DNA of 64,000 nt from Lentzea nigeriaca (GTDB lineage Bacteria > Actinomycetota > Actinomycetes > Mycobacteriales > Pseudonocardiaceae), in NCBI RefSeq assembly GCF_016907955.1, contig NZ_JAFBCX010000010.1, positions 62,001 to 126,000 of the forward strand. Direction: 5' to 3'. Under the pieces are notes generated by a model, which ran no database searches, was not told where the DNA came from, and saw nothing but the letters and a program-made list of their open reading frames with translations. Numbering within the stretch: position 1 is the first letter of the stretch; every line of letters starts with the position of its first letter. This document shows, in pieces, positions 17,078 to 24,873 of this stretch. Both the position numbers and the translations under genes were made by a program.

Positions 17078-17105
17078 GCCGATCTCAGAACTTTCTGAGA
17101 TCGGC
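17078..17105. promoter_or_regulatory. Perfect 28-bp palindromic operator between divergent genes
   Basis: Arms GCCGATCTCAGAA (17078-17090) and TTCTGAGATCGGC (17093-17105) are exact reverse complements around a CT centre. The site sits in the 63-bp gap between the flavoprotein-2 start (minus, 17059) and the lyase start (plus, 17123), so one regulator could control both sides. No regulator gene lies inside the block. Confidence 0.8.
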
Positions 17106-17122
17106 CGCCTACCGTCCGTGCC

Positions 17123-18619
17123 GTGACAGCGACCGCTTCTGACACGTCCGTGGACCTCGGCGCCCCGCTGACCGCCGCGCATCTGCTCGGCGCCGCCTCA
17201 CCGCTGCCGGTGCTCGTCGGCTCGGCCGTCCTGGACCGCGTCGAGCAGGGCCGCGCGTACCTGCGCACGGTGCTCGCCGACGACGAACGCCCGGTGTACG
17301 GCGCCAAGACCGGGTTCGGCGCCCTGGTGGGCTTCGCGGGCAGGTCCACCGAAGCCGACCAGTGCGACAACACCCTGGCACACCTCGGCGCCGGCCAGGG
17401 CCCCGACCTCCCCCTCGACATCGCCCGCGCCGCACTGCTCGTGCGGACGTGGTCGCTGGCCCAGGGCCTCTCCGGGGTGTCCGCGCACGTGGTCTCGGCA
17501 CTCGCCGCGATGTTCGCCACGACCTTCGTCCCGGCGATCCCGCGCTACGGATCCGTTGGGGCGAGCGGAGATCTCATCCCGCTCGCGTACGCGGCGCAGG
17601 CCCTGCGCGGCCGAGGGCACGCCTACTTCGACGGGGTGCGGATGCCCGCTGCCGAAGCTCTCGCCGCGCCCGGACTGACGCCGCTGGACCTCGACGGCAG
17701 GGACGCGCTCGCTCTCGTCAACGGAACCTCGGTCACCACAGCGGCCACGGCCCTCGCACTCTCGTCCGTGCGGGCCTCGCACCGCGCGGTCGCGGATCTG
17801 ACCTGCCTGCTCGTCGACGTCCTCGGCGCCGACCCGGGATTCCTCGACCCGCGCCTGATCACGGCGTTCGGGCACACAGGCGCCACCGACATCGCCGCAC
17901 GGATGCGCGCGTTGCTGGACGGCGCGCAACCAAGCGGCGACCGCGCTTTGCAGGAGCCCTACAGCATCCGTTGTTCACCCCAGCTGCTCGGCGCGGCCGA
18001 GGACGCGTTGCGCTACGTCGACGGCGTGGTCGCCGCGGACCTCGGCGGCGTCAGCGACAACCCGTTGTTCTTCCCGGACGACGACCTCGTCGCCCACGGC
18101 GGCAACTTCTTCGGCCAGCCGGCCGCGTTCGCCGCCGACATGCTCGCCATGGTCACGGCCTCGATCGGCAACCTGGCGGAACGCCAGCTGGACCTGCTGG
18201 TCGACCCGTCCCGCAACACCGGCCTGGCACCGATGCTCGCCGCCGGTCCCGGTCGGCAACACGGCCTGCAGGGCGTGCAGCTGGCGACCACCGCCTTCAT
18301 CGCGGAGATCCGTCGCAACGTGCTGCCCGCCAGCACCCAGAGCCTGTCGACCAACCTGCGCAACCAGGACGTCGTCCCGTTCGGCACGCAGGCCGCGTTG
18401 CGCGCCTACGACCTCGCTGAGCTGTTGCGGTTGCTGTGCGGCTCGCTGGCCTTGGGGCTGCGCCAGGCCGTGCACGTGGGTGGGAGGAGGCCGACGGCGC
18501 CGCGCTGTGCGGCGTTGCTGGACGCCCTCGCCGACGCCATCGCGCCGGTGGATCCGGACCGGCCGCTCGACGTCGATGTGCGGGTGGCGGCGCACGTGGT
18601 CACCGGGCGGGCGTGGTGA
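17123..18619 (+). CDS. MIO-type aromatic amino acid lyase (tyrosine ammonia-lyase or aminomutase-like)
   Basis: 498 residues, GTG start at 17123. The Ala-Ser-Gly triad that cyclises to the MIO cofactor is residues 147-149 (GSVGASGDLIPL). Other active-site landmarks are Tyr59 (PVYGAKTGFG), Asn200 (LVNGTS), Tyr280/Arg283 (PYSIRCSPQ) and NQDVVPFG (414-421). The selectivity position reads His87-Leu88 (NTLAHLGAGQG); this His-Leu pair is characteristic of tyrosine ammonia-lyases and tyrosine aminomutases, whereas histidine lyases have Ser-His and a NQED motif. It therefore probably makes 4-coumarate or beta-tyrosine from tyrosine, feeding the adjacent operon. Not part of a histidine-utilisation cluster. 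Confidence 0.88.
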   Translation: MTATASDTSVDLGAPLTAAHLLGAASPLPVLVGSAVLDRVEQGRAYLRTVLADDERPVYGAKTGFGALVGFAGRSTEADQCDNTLAHLGAGQGPDLPLDIARAALLVRTWSLAQGLSGVSAHVVSALAAMFATTFVPAIPRYGSVGASGDLIPLAYAAQALRGRGHAYFDGVRMPAAEALAAPGLTPLDLDGRDALALVNGTSVTTAATALALSSVRASHRAVADLTCLLVDVLGADPGFLDPRLITAFGHTGATDIAARMRALLDGAQPSGDRALQEPYSIRCSPQLLGAAEDALRYVDGVVAADLGGVSDNPLFFPDDDLVAHGGNFFGQPAAFAADMLAMVTASIGNLAERQLDLLVDPSRNTGLAPMLAAGPGRQHGLQGVQLATTAFIAEIRRNVLPASTQSLSTNLRNQDVVPFGTQAALRAYDLAELLRLLCGSLALGLRQAVHVGGRRPTAPRCAALLDALADAIAPVDPDRPLDVDVRVAAHVVTGRAW

Positions 18620-18681
18620 CGGGTGGTCCGCGGTTCGCCGCGTGTCTCGTGCCGCACGCGGAGCCCGGCCCCAGCGCCAGT

Positions 18682-19929
18682 TCACGAGCAGGCTGAGGTG
18701 ATCCTTTCCCGCAACGCCGCCGACGTCCGCCCCGCCACCGGCAGCCTCACCGTGAACCGCGCACCTCGCCCGGGCTGCCCGTCCGCCTCCACCGTCCCGC
18801 CGTGCCCGGCCACGATCTCCCGCACCAGCGCGAGCCCCAGCCCGAACCGCTTCTCCCCGTGCCCCCGGTGGAACCGGTCGAACAGCCGCTGCGCCTCACC
18901 GGGCTCGAACCCCTCACCGGTGTCGGACACCACCAGTTCCACGTGCCCGCCGTCCACCCCCGCCCGCACCGAGATCCGTCCACCCTCCGGTGTGTGCCGC
19001 ACCGCGTTCGCCAGCAGCTGGTCCACCGCCCGCCGCAACGCCGTCTCGACCCCGTCGACCACCAGCGGGCTGCCGCCGACCTCCACCGTCAACGCGATCC
19101 GCCGCTGCGCCGCCCGTTCGGTCTCCCCGGCGACCGCCGACGCGGCGACCTCGGCGAGGTCCACGGGCGTACCGTCGAGCCCGCGATTGAGCTGCGCGGA
19201 CAGCAGCAGGTCGTCCACCACATCGGCCAGCCCGCGGATCGACCTGGCCAGCGCGTCGAGGTCGTCCCGGTGCCGATCGGGCAAATCCGCGGCGGCCGAC
19301 AACAGCTGCGCTCGCAGATGCGCCCGCGCGATCGGCGTGCGCAGCTCGTGGCTCGCGTCCGTGACGAACCGGCGCTGCCGCGCCAGGGCGTCGGCCAGCG
19401 GCCCGAGCGTGCGGCGGCCGATGCCGAAACCGATGAGGGCCGCCACGAGCAGACCGGCGATCAGCGCGATGCCCAGCGCCTGCAGCAGGTGCGTGCGGTC
19501 GGAGAGCTGGTACCGCAGGTCGAACACCGACTGCACCGTGGTGCCGTTGGCGCCGGGCGAGGTCAGCACCATGTACTCCGTGCCGTTCGCGGACACGTCC
19601 CGTTCGACGGCCGCGCCGGTCGAGCGAACCGCGTCGAGATCACCGCGCACCGGGAAGCCGTCGGGAACCGGCAGCGTCCCCAGGTCGAGCGCCCCGTTGT
19701 CGAGCACGAACACCCAGGCGCACCGGGGCGCGACGCCGGGCACGCCGAACCGGGCGTTGTACCGCAGCTCGCGCGTCACCTGGGTTTCCTGCGCGTGCAC
19801 CATGACGACGTACGCGATCGCGCCGACGAACGCGATCATCACCGTGATCGCCAGCCCCGCCAGCACGCTGACCCGCCACCGCGCCCGCCGCACCTCCGCG
19901 CGCTCCGCCTCGACCCACGACGCCCTCAC
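18682..19929 (-). CDS. Two-component sensor histidine kinase
   Basis: 415 residues, GTG start at 19929 overlapping the response-regulator stop by 4 bp. Membrane segments at about 20-45 and 148-170 enclose a sensor loop of about 100 residues; the HisKA motif DASHELRTP places the phospho-acceptor at His194, followed by N-box LLANAVRHTPEGG, G1 VSDTGEGFEPGEA and G2 GLGLALVREI of the HATPase domain. The linker after the second helix is short and shows a HAMP-like GIGRRTLGPLADAL stretch. The signal is unknown. The gene is convergent with the lyase gene, 62 bp apart. Confidence 0.92.
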   Translation of the reverse strand: MRASWVEAERAEVRRARWRVSVLAGLAITVMIAFVGAIAYVVMVHAQETQVTRELRYNARFGVPGVAPRCAWVFVLDNGALDLGTLPVPDGFPVRGDLDAVRSTGAAVERDVSANGTEYMVLTSPGANGTTVQSVFDLRYQLSDRTHLLQALGIALIAGLLVAALIGFGIGRRTLGPLADALARQRRFVTDASHELRTPIARAHLRAQLLSAAADLPDRHRDDLDALARSIRGLADVVDDLLLSAQLNRGLDGTPVDLAEVAASAVAGETERAAQRRIALTVEVGGSPLVVDGVETALRRAVDQLLANAVRHTPEGGRISVRAGVDGGHVELVVSDTGEGFEPGEAQRLFDRFHRGHGEKRFGLGLALVREIVAGHGGTVEADGQPGRGARFTVRLPVAGRTSAALRERITSACS

Positions 19930-20579
19930 AAAGCCCCCAACCGGTAGCCGACCCCCTGGACCGTGCGCACGACCGACCGCCCGACCTTCGTCCGCAGATA
20001 GTGCACATAGGTGTCCACAATGGACTGTGAAGGCGCGTCGTGGAACACCGTGCGCCGCAACGACGCCCGCGTGTGCACCGTCTCCGGATGGGTCGCCAGT
20101 ACTCGCAGCAGCCCGAACTCCCGCTCGGTCAGCGGCACCCGTTCACCGTCGGGCAGCACGACCCGGTGCTGCTCGAGCTCGAGTCGACCGGCGCCGATCC
20201 GCAGCACCGCGGCGAGCTCCGCCGCCCGCCGGCCCAGCGCCCGCAGCCGCGCGGTCAGCTCGCCCAGGTCGAACGGTTTCGTCAGGTAGTCGTCCGCGCC
20301 GGCGTCGAGCCCGTCGATGCGATCCCGCACGGTCCCCATCGCCGTGAGGATCATGACCTGCGTGCGCACCGACCGGGAACGCAGCCGGGACAACAGGTCC
20401 AGCCCGTCCAGCGCGGGCAGCCCGCGGTCGATCACCACCACGTCGTACGGCCGGGTGAGCGCGAGATGCAGCCCGCGCTGCCCGTCCAGCGCGATGTCCA
20501 CGCCGTGTCCCTCGCCGCGCAACACGGCGGCGAGCAACTCCACCAGCTCTCTGTCGTCCTCCACGAGCAGCAGCCGCAC
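19926..20579 (-). CDS. OmpR/PhoB-family response regulator
   Basis: 217 residues from a GTG at 20579 (VRLLLVEDDRELVELLAAVL); frame further upstream has no domain. The receiver has the acidic pair DD, phospho-acceptor Asp51 (VVVIDRGLPALDG) and the conserved Lys in YLTKPFDLGE. The C-terminal winged helix contains PLTEREFGLLRVLATHPE and VDTYVHYLRTKVGR, typical of the OmpR DNA-binding domain. It is translationally coupled to the downstream kinase (GTGA overlap). Targets cannot be told from the window. Confidence 0.93.
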   Translation of the reverse strand: MRLLLVEDDRELVELLAAVLRGEGHGVDIALDGQRGLHLALTRPYDVVVIDRGLPALDGLDLLSRLRSRSVRTQVMILTAMGTVRDRIDGLDAGADDYLTKPFDLGELTARLRALGRRAAELAAVLRIGAGRLELEQHRVVLPDGERVPLTEREFGLLRVLATHPETVHTRASLRRTVFHDAPSQSIVDTYVHYLRTKVGRSVVRTVQGVGYRLGAL

Positions 20580-20853
20580 GCCACGAAGAATCCCACGCAC
20601 ACAGGGACTCCGACCAGGTCGCCAACGCAGTGCGAACAGCAACCTCTCGCCGTTCACGGATGTAACCGAACTGCTCAGTCCGGCTCTCCGCGGCCGTTCA
20701 TGCCCCCGCACCCCGGCAGGACCGGCATTTCAACGATAAACAGCTGACTCCCGCACCACGCCGACCTGCGATCGGACGCTTCCTGTGAACGCGGCAACCA
20801 CCCATCGCCACGTCTCCGCCGCCCCACCCCCGGCACCCGCCGGCGCCGTTCGT

Positions 20854-21651
20854 CTAGGTCCAGGCCGGTGCCACCGCGGACGCCGTGAAATGGCCACCGA
20901 CCCACCCGGCGGTCGCGACGGCGCGCAGCCCGTCGTCGCCCTCGGTGAGCCTGCCGTGCGGGCCGAGCACGTCCACGTCGCTGCCGTCGTGCCACCGCAC
21001 CGGCAGCCGGTTGTGCCGCTCGAGCAGACCGGCGAGCCTCCCGGTCAGCTTCGCCCTGCCGATGTGCACCCACCGGCTCGGGAACAGCTCCAGCAGCTCG
21101 ATCGTCGCCGGGCTGATCTCCGGCACGACCGTGATGCCGTGGTCGAGGCCGTACTCCACGACCTCGCGGATGTGGTCGGGATCGCCCTCGGGGAACACAT
21201 GCAGCACGTTGAGCTTGTAGGCGGCCATCTGGTCGATGGCCTTGCGCATCTCCGCGGGCGGCAGCAGCGGGCTCGTGACACCACGCCAGGCGAACGCGGG
21301 GGAGTCCTGCACGTCGGCCGCGCGGACCGTGCCGTCACGCGTCATCAGCTGACGGAACGACTGCACGCCGTGACGCAGACCGGCCTGGGTGCCCGCCCGG
21401 AGCATCACCGCGTGGTTGCTGACCAGCAACGCGTACCCCTCGGGGCCGAGCCCGCGCATCGCCGGGTCGTGGGTCACCATCAGCATGCCGTCGGGCGACT
21501 CGGCGAGCAGGTAGCCGGTCTGGCGGAAGATGTGCTCGCGCAGCAACGCCGCCGCGGTGCGGGCCTGCCCGGTCACGCGGACGGCCACGTCTTCAGTCAG
21601 GGGGAACGCGCCCGTGCGACGGGGTGCGCTCGCAGGCATGGGAACGATCAC
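20854..21651 (-). CDS. Truncated GH20-like protein (N-terminal hexosaminidase domain)
   Basis: 265 residues; the GTG at 21651 has AGGA 5 bp upstream. Residues about 15-115 resemble the GH20b domain that precedes beta-N-acetylhexosaminidase barrels (EGYALLVSNHAVMLRAGTQAGLRHGVQSFRQLM). The first barrel strands follow (FAWRGV, MAAYKLNVLHVFPEGDPDH, GITVVPEIS), but the protein ends there: the Asp-Glu catalytic pair region of GH20 is absent and the usual length is about twice this. It is probably catalytically dead, a binding protein, or a remnant. No signal peptide is obvious. It lies alone between two regulators. Confidence 0.6.
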   Translation of the reverse strand: MIVPMPASAPRRTGAFPLTEDVAVRVTGQARTAAALLREHIFRQTGYLLAESPDGMLMVTHDPAMRGLGPEGYALLVSNHAVMLRAGTQAGLRHGVQSFRQLMTRDGTVRAADVQDSPAFAWRGVTSPLLPPAEMRKAIDQMAAYKLNVLHVFPEGDPDHIREVVEYGLDHGITVVPEISPATIELLELFPSRWVHIGRAKLTGRLAGLLERHNRLPVRWHDGSDVDVLGPHGRLTEGDDGLRAVATAGWVGGHFTASAVAPAWT

Positions 21652-21755
21652 CGGATTCCTCTCCAGCGGAAAAACGCGGCACGGCGTGCGCCAGTTCCCG
21701 TTGTAGCAGGTTTACCCGGAGATTGGTCCAGACCTCCCAGTGATCGGGAACACGA

Positions 21756-22568
21756 TCAGGCGATGGTGATCGACTCGATCGTGGCGTCGGCCAGCGGCGT
21801 CGCGGTCTCCGCGTACTGCCGGGCGAGCGACTGGAAGAGCTGTTCGGCCTCGATCGCGGGCCATCCGGCGTCGAGCAGCTCGGCCGGCAGGTGCGGGTCC
21901 TGCCGCACCAGCTCCAGCCAGTCGGAGTGCAGGACGAGCTGACGCGCGAGGTCGTCCGGCAGCGCCTTCAGCGGCGCCGGGCCGCCCCAGCGCGCGAGGA
22001 AGTCCTGGTAGCGGGCGGCGATCGCGGCCGTGTCGAACGCCCGGTGCGCCAGATCCGCGGCCTCGGTCGGCTTGGCGTGCTGCGCGGTGAACACCGTGAC
22101 GTGCTGGGTCAGGCCCAGGTCCTCGATCATCCCGGCGACCTCGCGGGACCCCGGCGCGATCCACAGGCCGTTCTGCACCGGCCCGAAACCCGCCCACAGC
22201 AGCTGCGAGCGCAGGTCGTGCCGCTCGCTGCGGCGGCTCTCCGGCAGCGAGAAGCCGATCAGCGTCCACGTGCCGTCCCAGTCGTTGTTCAGCGCCCCGG
22301 TCTGCCAGATGCGCCGCTCGCCGTCCTGCAGCACGTCGGACGCGCGGGGGGTCAGTCCGAAGTAGACCTTGCGGCCGTTGCGGTGCTTGGTGAGCAGGCC
22401 GCGGGTGGTCATCCGGGCGAGCGTCGACCGCACCGCCTCCTCGGAGACGTCCACGCGGGCGAACACGTCGATCACGCTGCCCGAGTACACGGCGATGTCG
22501 CGGCCGAACACGTACAGGCCGAGGAAGTTGAGCATCAGCGACTGCGGAGTCACGCTGTCACGATACAT
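21756..22568 (-). CDS. PaaX-family transcriptional repressor
   Basis: 270 residues, ATG start at 22568. The N-terminal winged helix (MLNFLGLYVFGRD...VSEEAVRSTLARMTTRGLLTKHRNGRKVYFGLTP) is followed by the PaaX central domain (WDGTWTLIGFSLPESRRSERHDLRSQLLWAGFGPVQNGLWIAP) and the C-terminal PaaX domain (FLARWGGPAPLKALP...HSDWLELVRQDPHLPAELLDAGWP). PaaX proteins repress CoA-dependent aromatic acid catabolism and are relieved by the aryl-CoA. Here the gene diverges from an operon with its own acyl-CoA ligase, so the CoA thioester made by that ligase is the natural candidate effector. Confidence 0.92.
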   Translation of the reverse strand: MYRDSVTPQSLMLNFLGLYVFGRDIAVYSGSVIDVFARVDVSEEAVRSTLARMTTRGLLTKHRNGRKVYFGLTPRASDVLQDGERRIWQTGALNNDWDGTWTLIGFSLPESRRSERHDLRSQLLWAGFGPVQNGLWIAPGSREVAGMIEDLGLTQHVTVFTAQHAKPTEAADLAHRAFDTAAIAARYQDFLARWGGPAPLKALPDDLARQLVLHSDWLELVRQDPHLPAELLDAGWPAIEAEQLFQSLARQYAETATPLADATIESITIA

Positions 22569-22628
22569 GTTGGGCAGAATCTAGACGAGCGTCACGAATA
22601 TGCCTTACGTTGGTGTGGCCACCCAACG
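22557..22628. promoter_or_regulatory. Divergent control region between the PaaX gene and its presumed operon
   Basis: Two direct repeats, TGTCACGATACATG (22557-22570, covering the repressor start codon) and CGTCACGAATATGC (22590-22603), are 33 bp apart, about three helical turns. A separate inverted repeat, CGTTGG (22608-22613) and CCAACG (22623-22628), lies just before the SDR ribosome site. Either could be the PaaX-type operator; neither has the classic E. coli PaaX sequence. Confidence 0.45.
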
Positions 22629-22643
22629 AGAGGACGAAGTCGG

Positions 22644-23522
22644 ATGGATCTGTCGGGAAAGGTCGCGATCGTCACCGGTAGCGGCCGCGGTCTGGGCCGT
22701 GCTTACGCGGAGGCCTTGGCGCGCAACGGGGCCAAGGTCGTGGTGAACGACGTGGACGCCGCCGCCGAGGAGGTCGCCGCGAGCATCGGCGGCAAGGCCG
22801 TCATCGCACCGGTCGGGTCCACCGAGACCGCCCAGCTGCTCGTCGACACCGCCGTCGAGGAGTTCGGCCGGCTCGACGTGCTCGTCACGAACGCGGGCAT
22901 CCTGCGCGACCGCGTGCTGTGGAAGATGAGCGACGACGACTTCGACGCCGTGATCAACGTGCACCTGCGCGGCACCTTCACCTGCGCCCGCGCGGCCGCG
23001 GTCAGGATGCGCGAGCAGGGCACCGGCGGCAGCCTCGTGCTGATCTCCTCGCCCGCGGGCCAGCGCGGCAACTTCGGCCAGACCAACTACTCCGCCGCGA
23101 AGGCGGGCATCGCCGCCATGGCCCGCACCTGGGCACTCGAACTGGCGAAGGCGAACATCGACGTCAACGCCGTCGTCCCGGTCGCCGCCACCGAGATGAC
23201 CAGGACGATTCCCGCGTTCGCCCCGCTGATCGAGGAGTCCGAGCGCACCGGCGCGCCACTGCCCGCCTGGGTGCGCCGCGGCGAGGGCCTGGGCAGCGTC
23301 GAGGACGTCACCGGCCTCATCGTCTACCTCGCCTCGGACGCCTCGAAGGGCGTCACCGGGCAGGCCATCGGCATCGGCGGCGACCGGCTCGCGCTGTGGT
23401 CGCACCCCGCCGAGAAGCAGGTCGAGTTCGCCGACGGCGGCTGGAGCGCCGAGGAGATCGCGCAGAAGCTGCCCAGCTTCGCGCCCGAGACCTACGGCAT
23501 CCCCGCGCCGGTAGCGCCATGA
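22644..23522 (+). CDS. SDR-family NAD(P)-dependent dehydrogenase
   Basis: 292 residues, ATG at 22644 behind AGAGGA. The N-terminal cofactor motif TGSGRGLGRAYAEALA (11-26), NAG (LVTNAGILRD), catalytic Ser (LVLISSPAGQRG) and YxxxK (NYSAAKAG) are all present. The region after about residue 245 is a C-terminal extension (HPAEKQVEFADGGWSAEEIAQKLPSFAPETYGIP) seen in SDRs of the hydroxyacyl-CoA dehydrogenase group. It would oxidise a 3-hydroxyacyl-CoA or related alcohol. First gene of the PaaX-divergent operon; its stop overlaps the next start by 4 bp. Confidence 0.88.
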   Translation: MDLSGKVAIVTGSGRGLGRAYAEALARNGAKVVVNDVDAAAEEVAASIGGKAVIAPVGSTETAQLLVDTAVEEFGRLDVLVTNAGILRDRVLWKMSDDDFDAVINVHLRGTFTCARAAAVRMREQGTGGSLVLISSPAGQRGNFGQTNYSAAKAGIAAMARTWALELAKANIDVNAVVPVAATEMTRTIPAFAPLIEESERTGAPLPAWVRRGEGLGSVEDVTGLIVYLASDASKGVTGQAIGIGGDRLALWSHPAEKQVEFADGGWSAEEIAQKLPSFAPETYGIPAPVAP

Positions 23523-24409
23523 ACCTTGCCAAAATGAACGTCGACGACCTCACCGCGATCGACGTCCACACCCACGCCGAGATCTCCTGCGACGGCCACA
23601 GCTCGCTCAGTCCGGAGCTGATGGAGGCCTCCGCCAAGTACTTCAAGGCAGGCCACCGCCAGCCCACGATCGCCGAAACGGCGGCCATCTACCGCGAACG
23701 CAACATGGCCGCGGTGATCTTCACCGTCGACGCGGAGTACGCCACCGGGCACCCCCGCATCAGCAACGAGGAGATCGCCGAACAGTGCGCCGAGCACTCG
23801 GACGTGCTGATCCCGTTCGCGAGCGTCGACCCGTGGAAGGGCCGCGCCGCCGTCAGGGAAGCCCGCAGGCTCGTCGAGGGGCACGGCGTGCGCGGCTTCA
23901 AGTTCCACCCGAGCCTGCAGGACTTCTCGCCGGACGACAGGATGGCCTACCCGCTCTACGAGGCGATCGAGGAGCTCGGCGTGCCCGCGCTGTTCCACAG
24001 TGGACAGACCGGCATCGGTGCCGGCGTGCCCGGTGGCGGCGGGATCCGGCTCAAGCACTCCAACCCCATGCTCGTCGACGACGTGGCCGTCGACTTCCCC
24101 TACCTCAAGATCGTGCTGGCCCACCCGTCGTTCCCCTGGCAGGACGAGGCGCTCGCGGTCGCCACGCACAAACCGTTCGTGTACATCGACCTCTCCGGCT
24201 GGTCACCGAAGTACTTCCCGCCGCAGCTCGTCCGCTACGCCAACACCGTGCTGCAGGACAAGGTGCTCTTCGGCTCCGACCACCCGGTGATCACCCCGGA
24301 CCGCTGGCTCAAGGACTTCGCCGCCATCGACGTCAAGGACGAGGTCCGTCCCAAGATCCTCAAGCACAACGCCGCCCGCCTGCTCGGACTCGTCAAGGAG
24401 AACGCATGA
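23519..24409 (+). CDS. Amidohydrolase-2 (ACMSD-like) family enzyme
   Basis: 296 residues, ATG at 23519 overlapping the SDR stop (ATGA). The metal-binding N-terminus is IDVHTHAE, a central GFKFHPSLQDF and LFHSGQTG supply further ligands, HPSFPWQ and the late aspartate in LFGSDHPVITPDRW complete the amidohydrolase-2 pattern. Members hydrolyse or non-oxidatively decarboxylate small acids (for example ACMSD, resorcylate decarboxylase). In a CoA-dependent operon it could open a ring, hydrate, or decarboxylate an intermediate; the actual step is not deducible. The next gene again overlaps by 4 bp. Confidence 0.85.
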   Translation: MNLAKMNVDDLTAIDVHTHAEISCDGHSSLSPELMEASAKYFKAGHRQPTIAETAAIYRERNMAAVIFTVDAEYATGHPRISNEEIAEQCAEHSDVLIPFASVDPWKGRAAVREARRLVEGHGVRGFKFHPSLQDFSPDDRMAYPLYEAIEELGVPALFHSGQTGIGAGVPGGGGIRLKHSNPMLVDDVAVDFPYLKIVLAHPSFPWQDEALAVATHKPFVYIDLSGWSPKYFPPQLVRYANTVLQDKVLFGSDHPVITPDRWLKDFAAIDVKDEVRPKILKHNAARLLGLVKENA

Positions 24410-24864
24410 CCACGACCGTCAACGGAATCGAAGAGCTCAAAGCACTGGCGGGCGCCGACCTCGGCTACACCGACTGGTTGCAGATCGACCAGAACCGGGT
24501 CAACACCTTCGCCGACGCCACCGACGACCACCAGTGGATCCACACCGACCCCGAACGTGCGGCCGCCGGACCGTTCAAGGGCACCATCGCCCACGGCTAC
24601 CTCACGCTCGCCCTGCTCATCCCGCTGATGACCGAACTGCTCGACGTCTCCGGCGTGCGCATGAGCATCAACTACGGCCTGGAGAAGGTGCGCTTTCCCG
24701 CTCCGGTACCGGTCGGCGCCAAGATCCGGCTCAAGGGCCAGGTCGCGTCCGTCGAGGACGTCAAGGGCGACGGCGTTCAGGTGACCGTGGACTTCACGGT
24801 CGAGATCGAGGGCACGGACAAGCCCGCGTGCGTCGCGCGGGGCATCTACCGCCACTACGCGTGA
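24406..24864 (+). CDS. MaoC-like (R)-specific enoyl-CoA hydratase
   Basis: 152 residues, ATG at 24406 coupled to the amidohydrolase stop. Single hot-dog domain with the hydratase-2 motif FADATDDHQWIHTDPERA and the downstream GPFKGTIAHGYLTLAL that supply the catalytic Asp and His, and INYGLEKVRFPAPVPVG forming the substrate side. It would hydrate an enoyl-CoA to a 3-hydroxyacyl-CoA, a natural partner of the SDR two genes upstream. This small, soluble, monofunctional form is typical of NodN/MaoC proteins in actinobacterial acid-degradation operons. Confidence 0.9.
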   Translation: MTTTVNGIEELKALAGADLGYTDWLQIDQNRVNTFADATDDHQWIHTDPERAAAGPFKGTIAHGYLTLALLIPLMTELLDVSGVRMSINYGLEKVRFPAPVPVGAKIRLKGQVASVEDVKGDGVQVTVDFTVEIEGTDKPACVARGIYRHYA

Positions 24865-24873
24865 GGTGAAACC

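Noticed and set aside
17123..18619. Histidine ammonia-lyase of a hut pathway
   Set aside because: Selectivity residues are His-Leu rather than Ser-His, and no urocanase or imidazolonepropionase gene is near.
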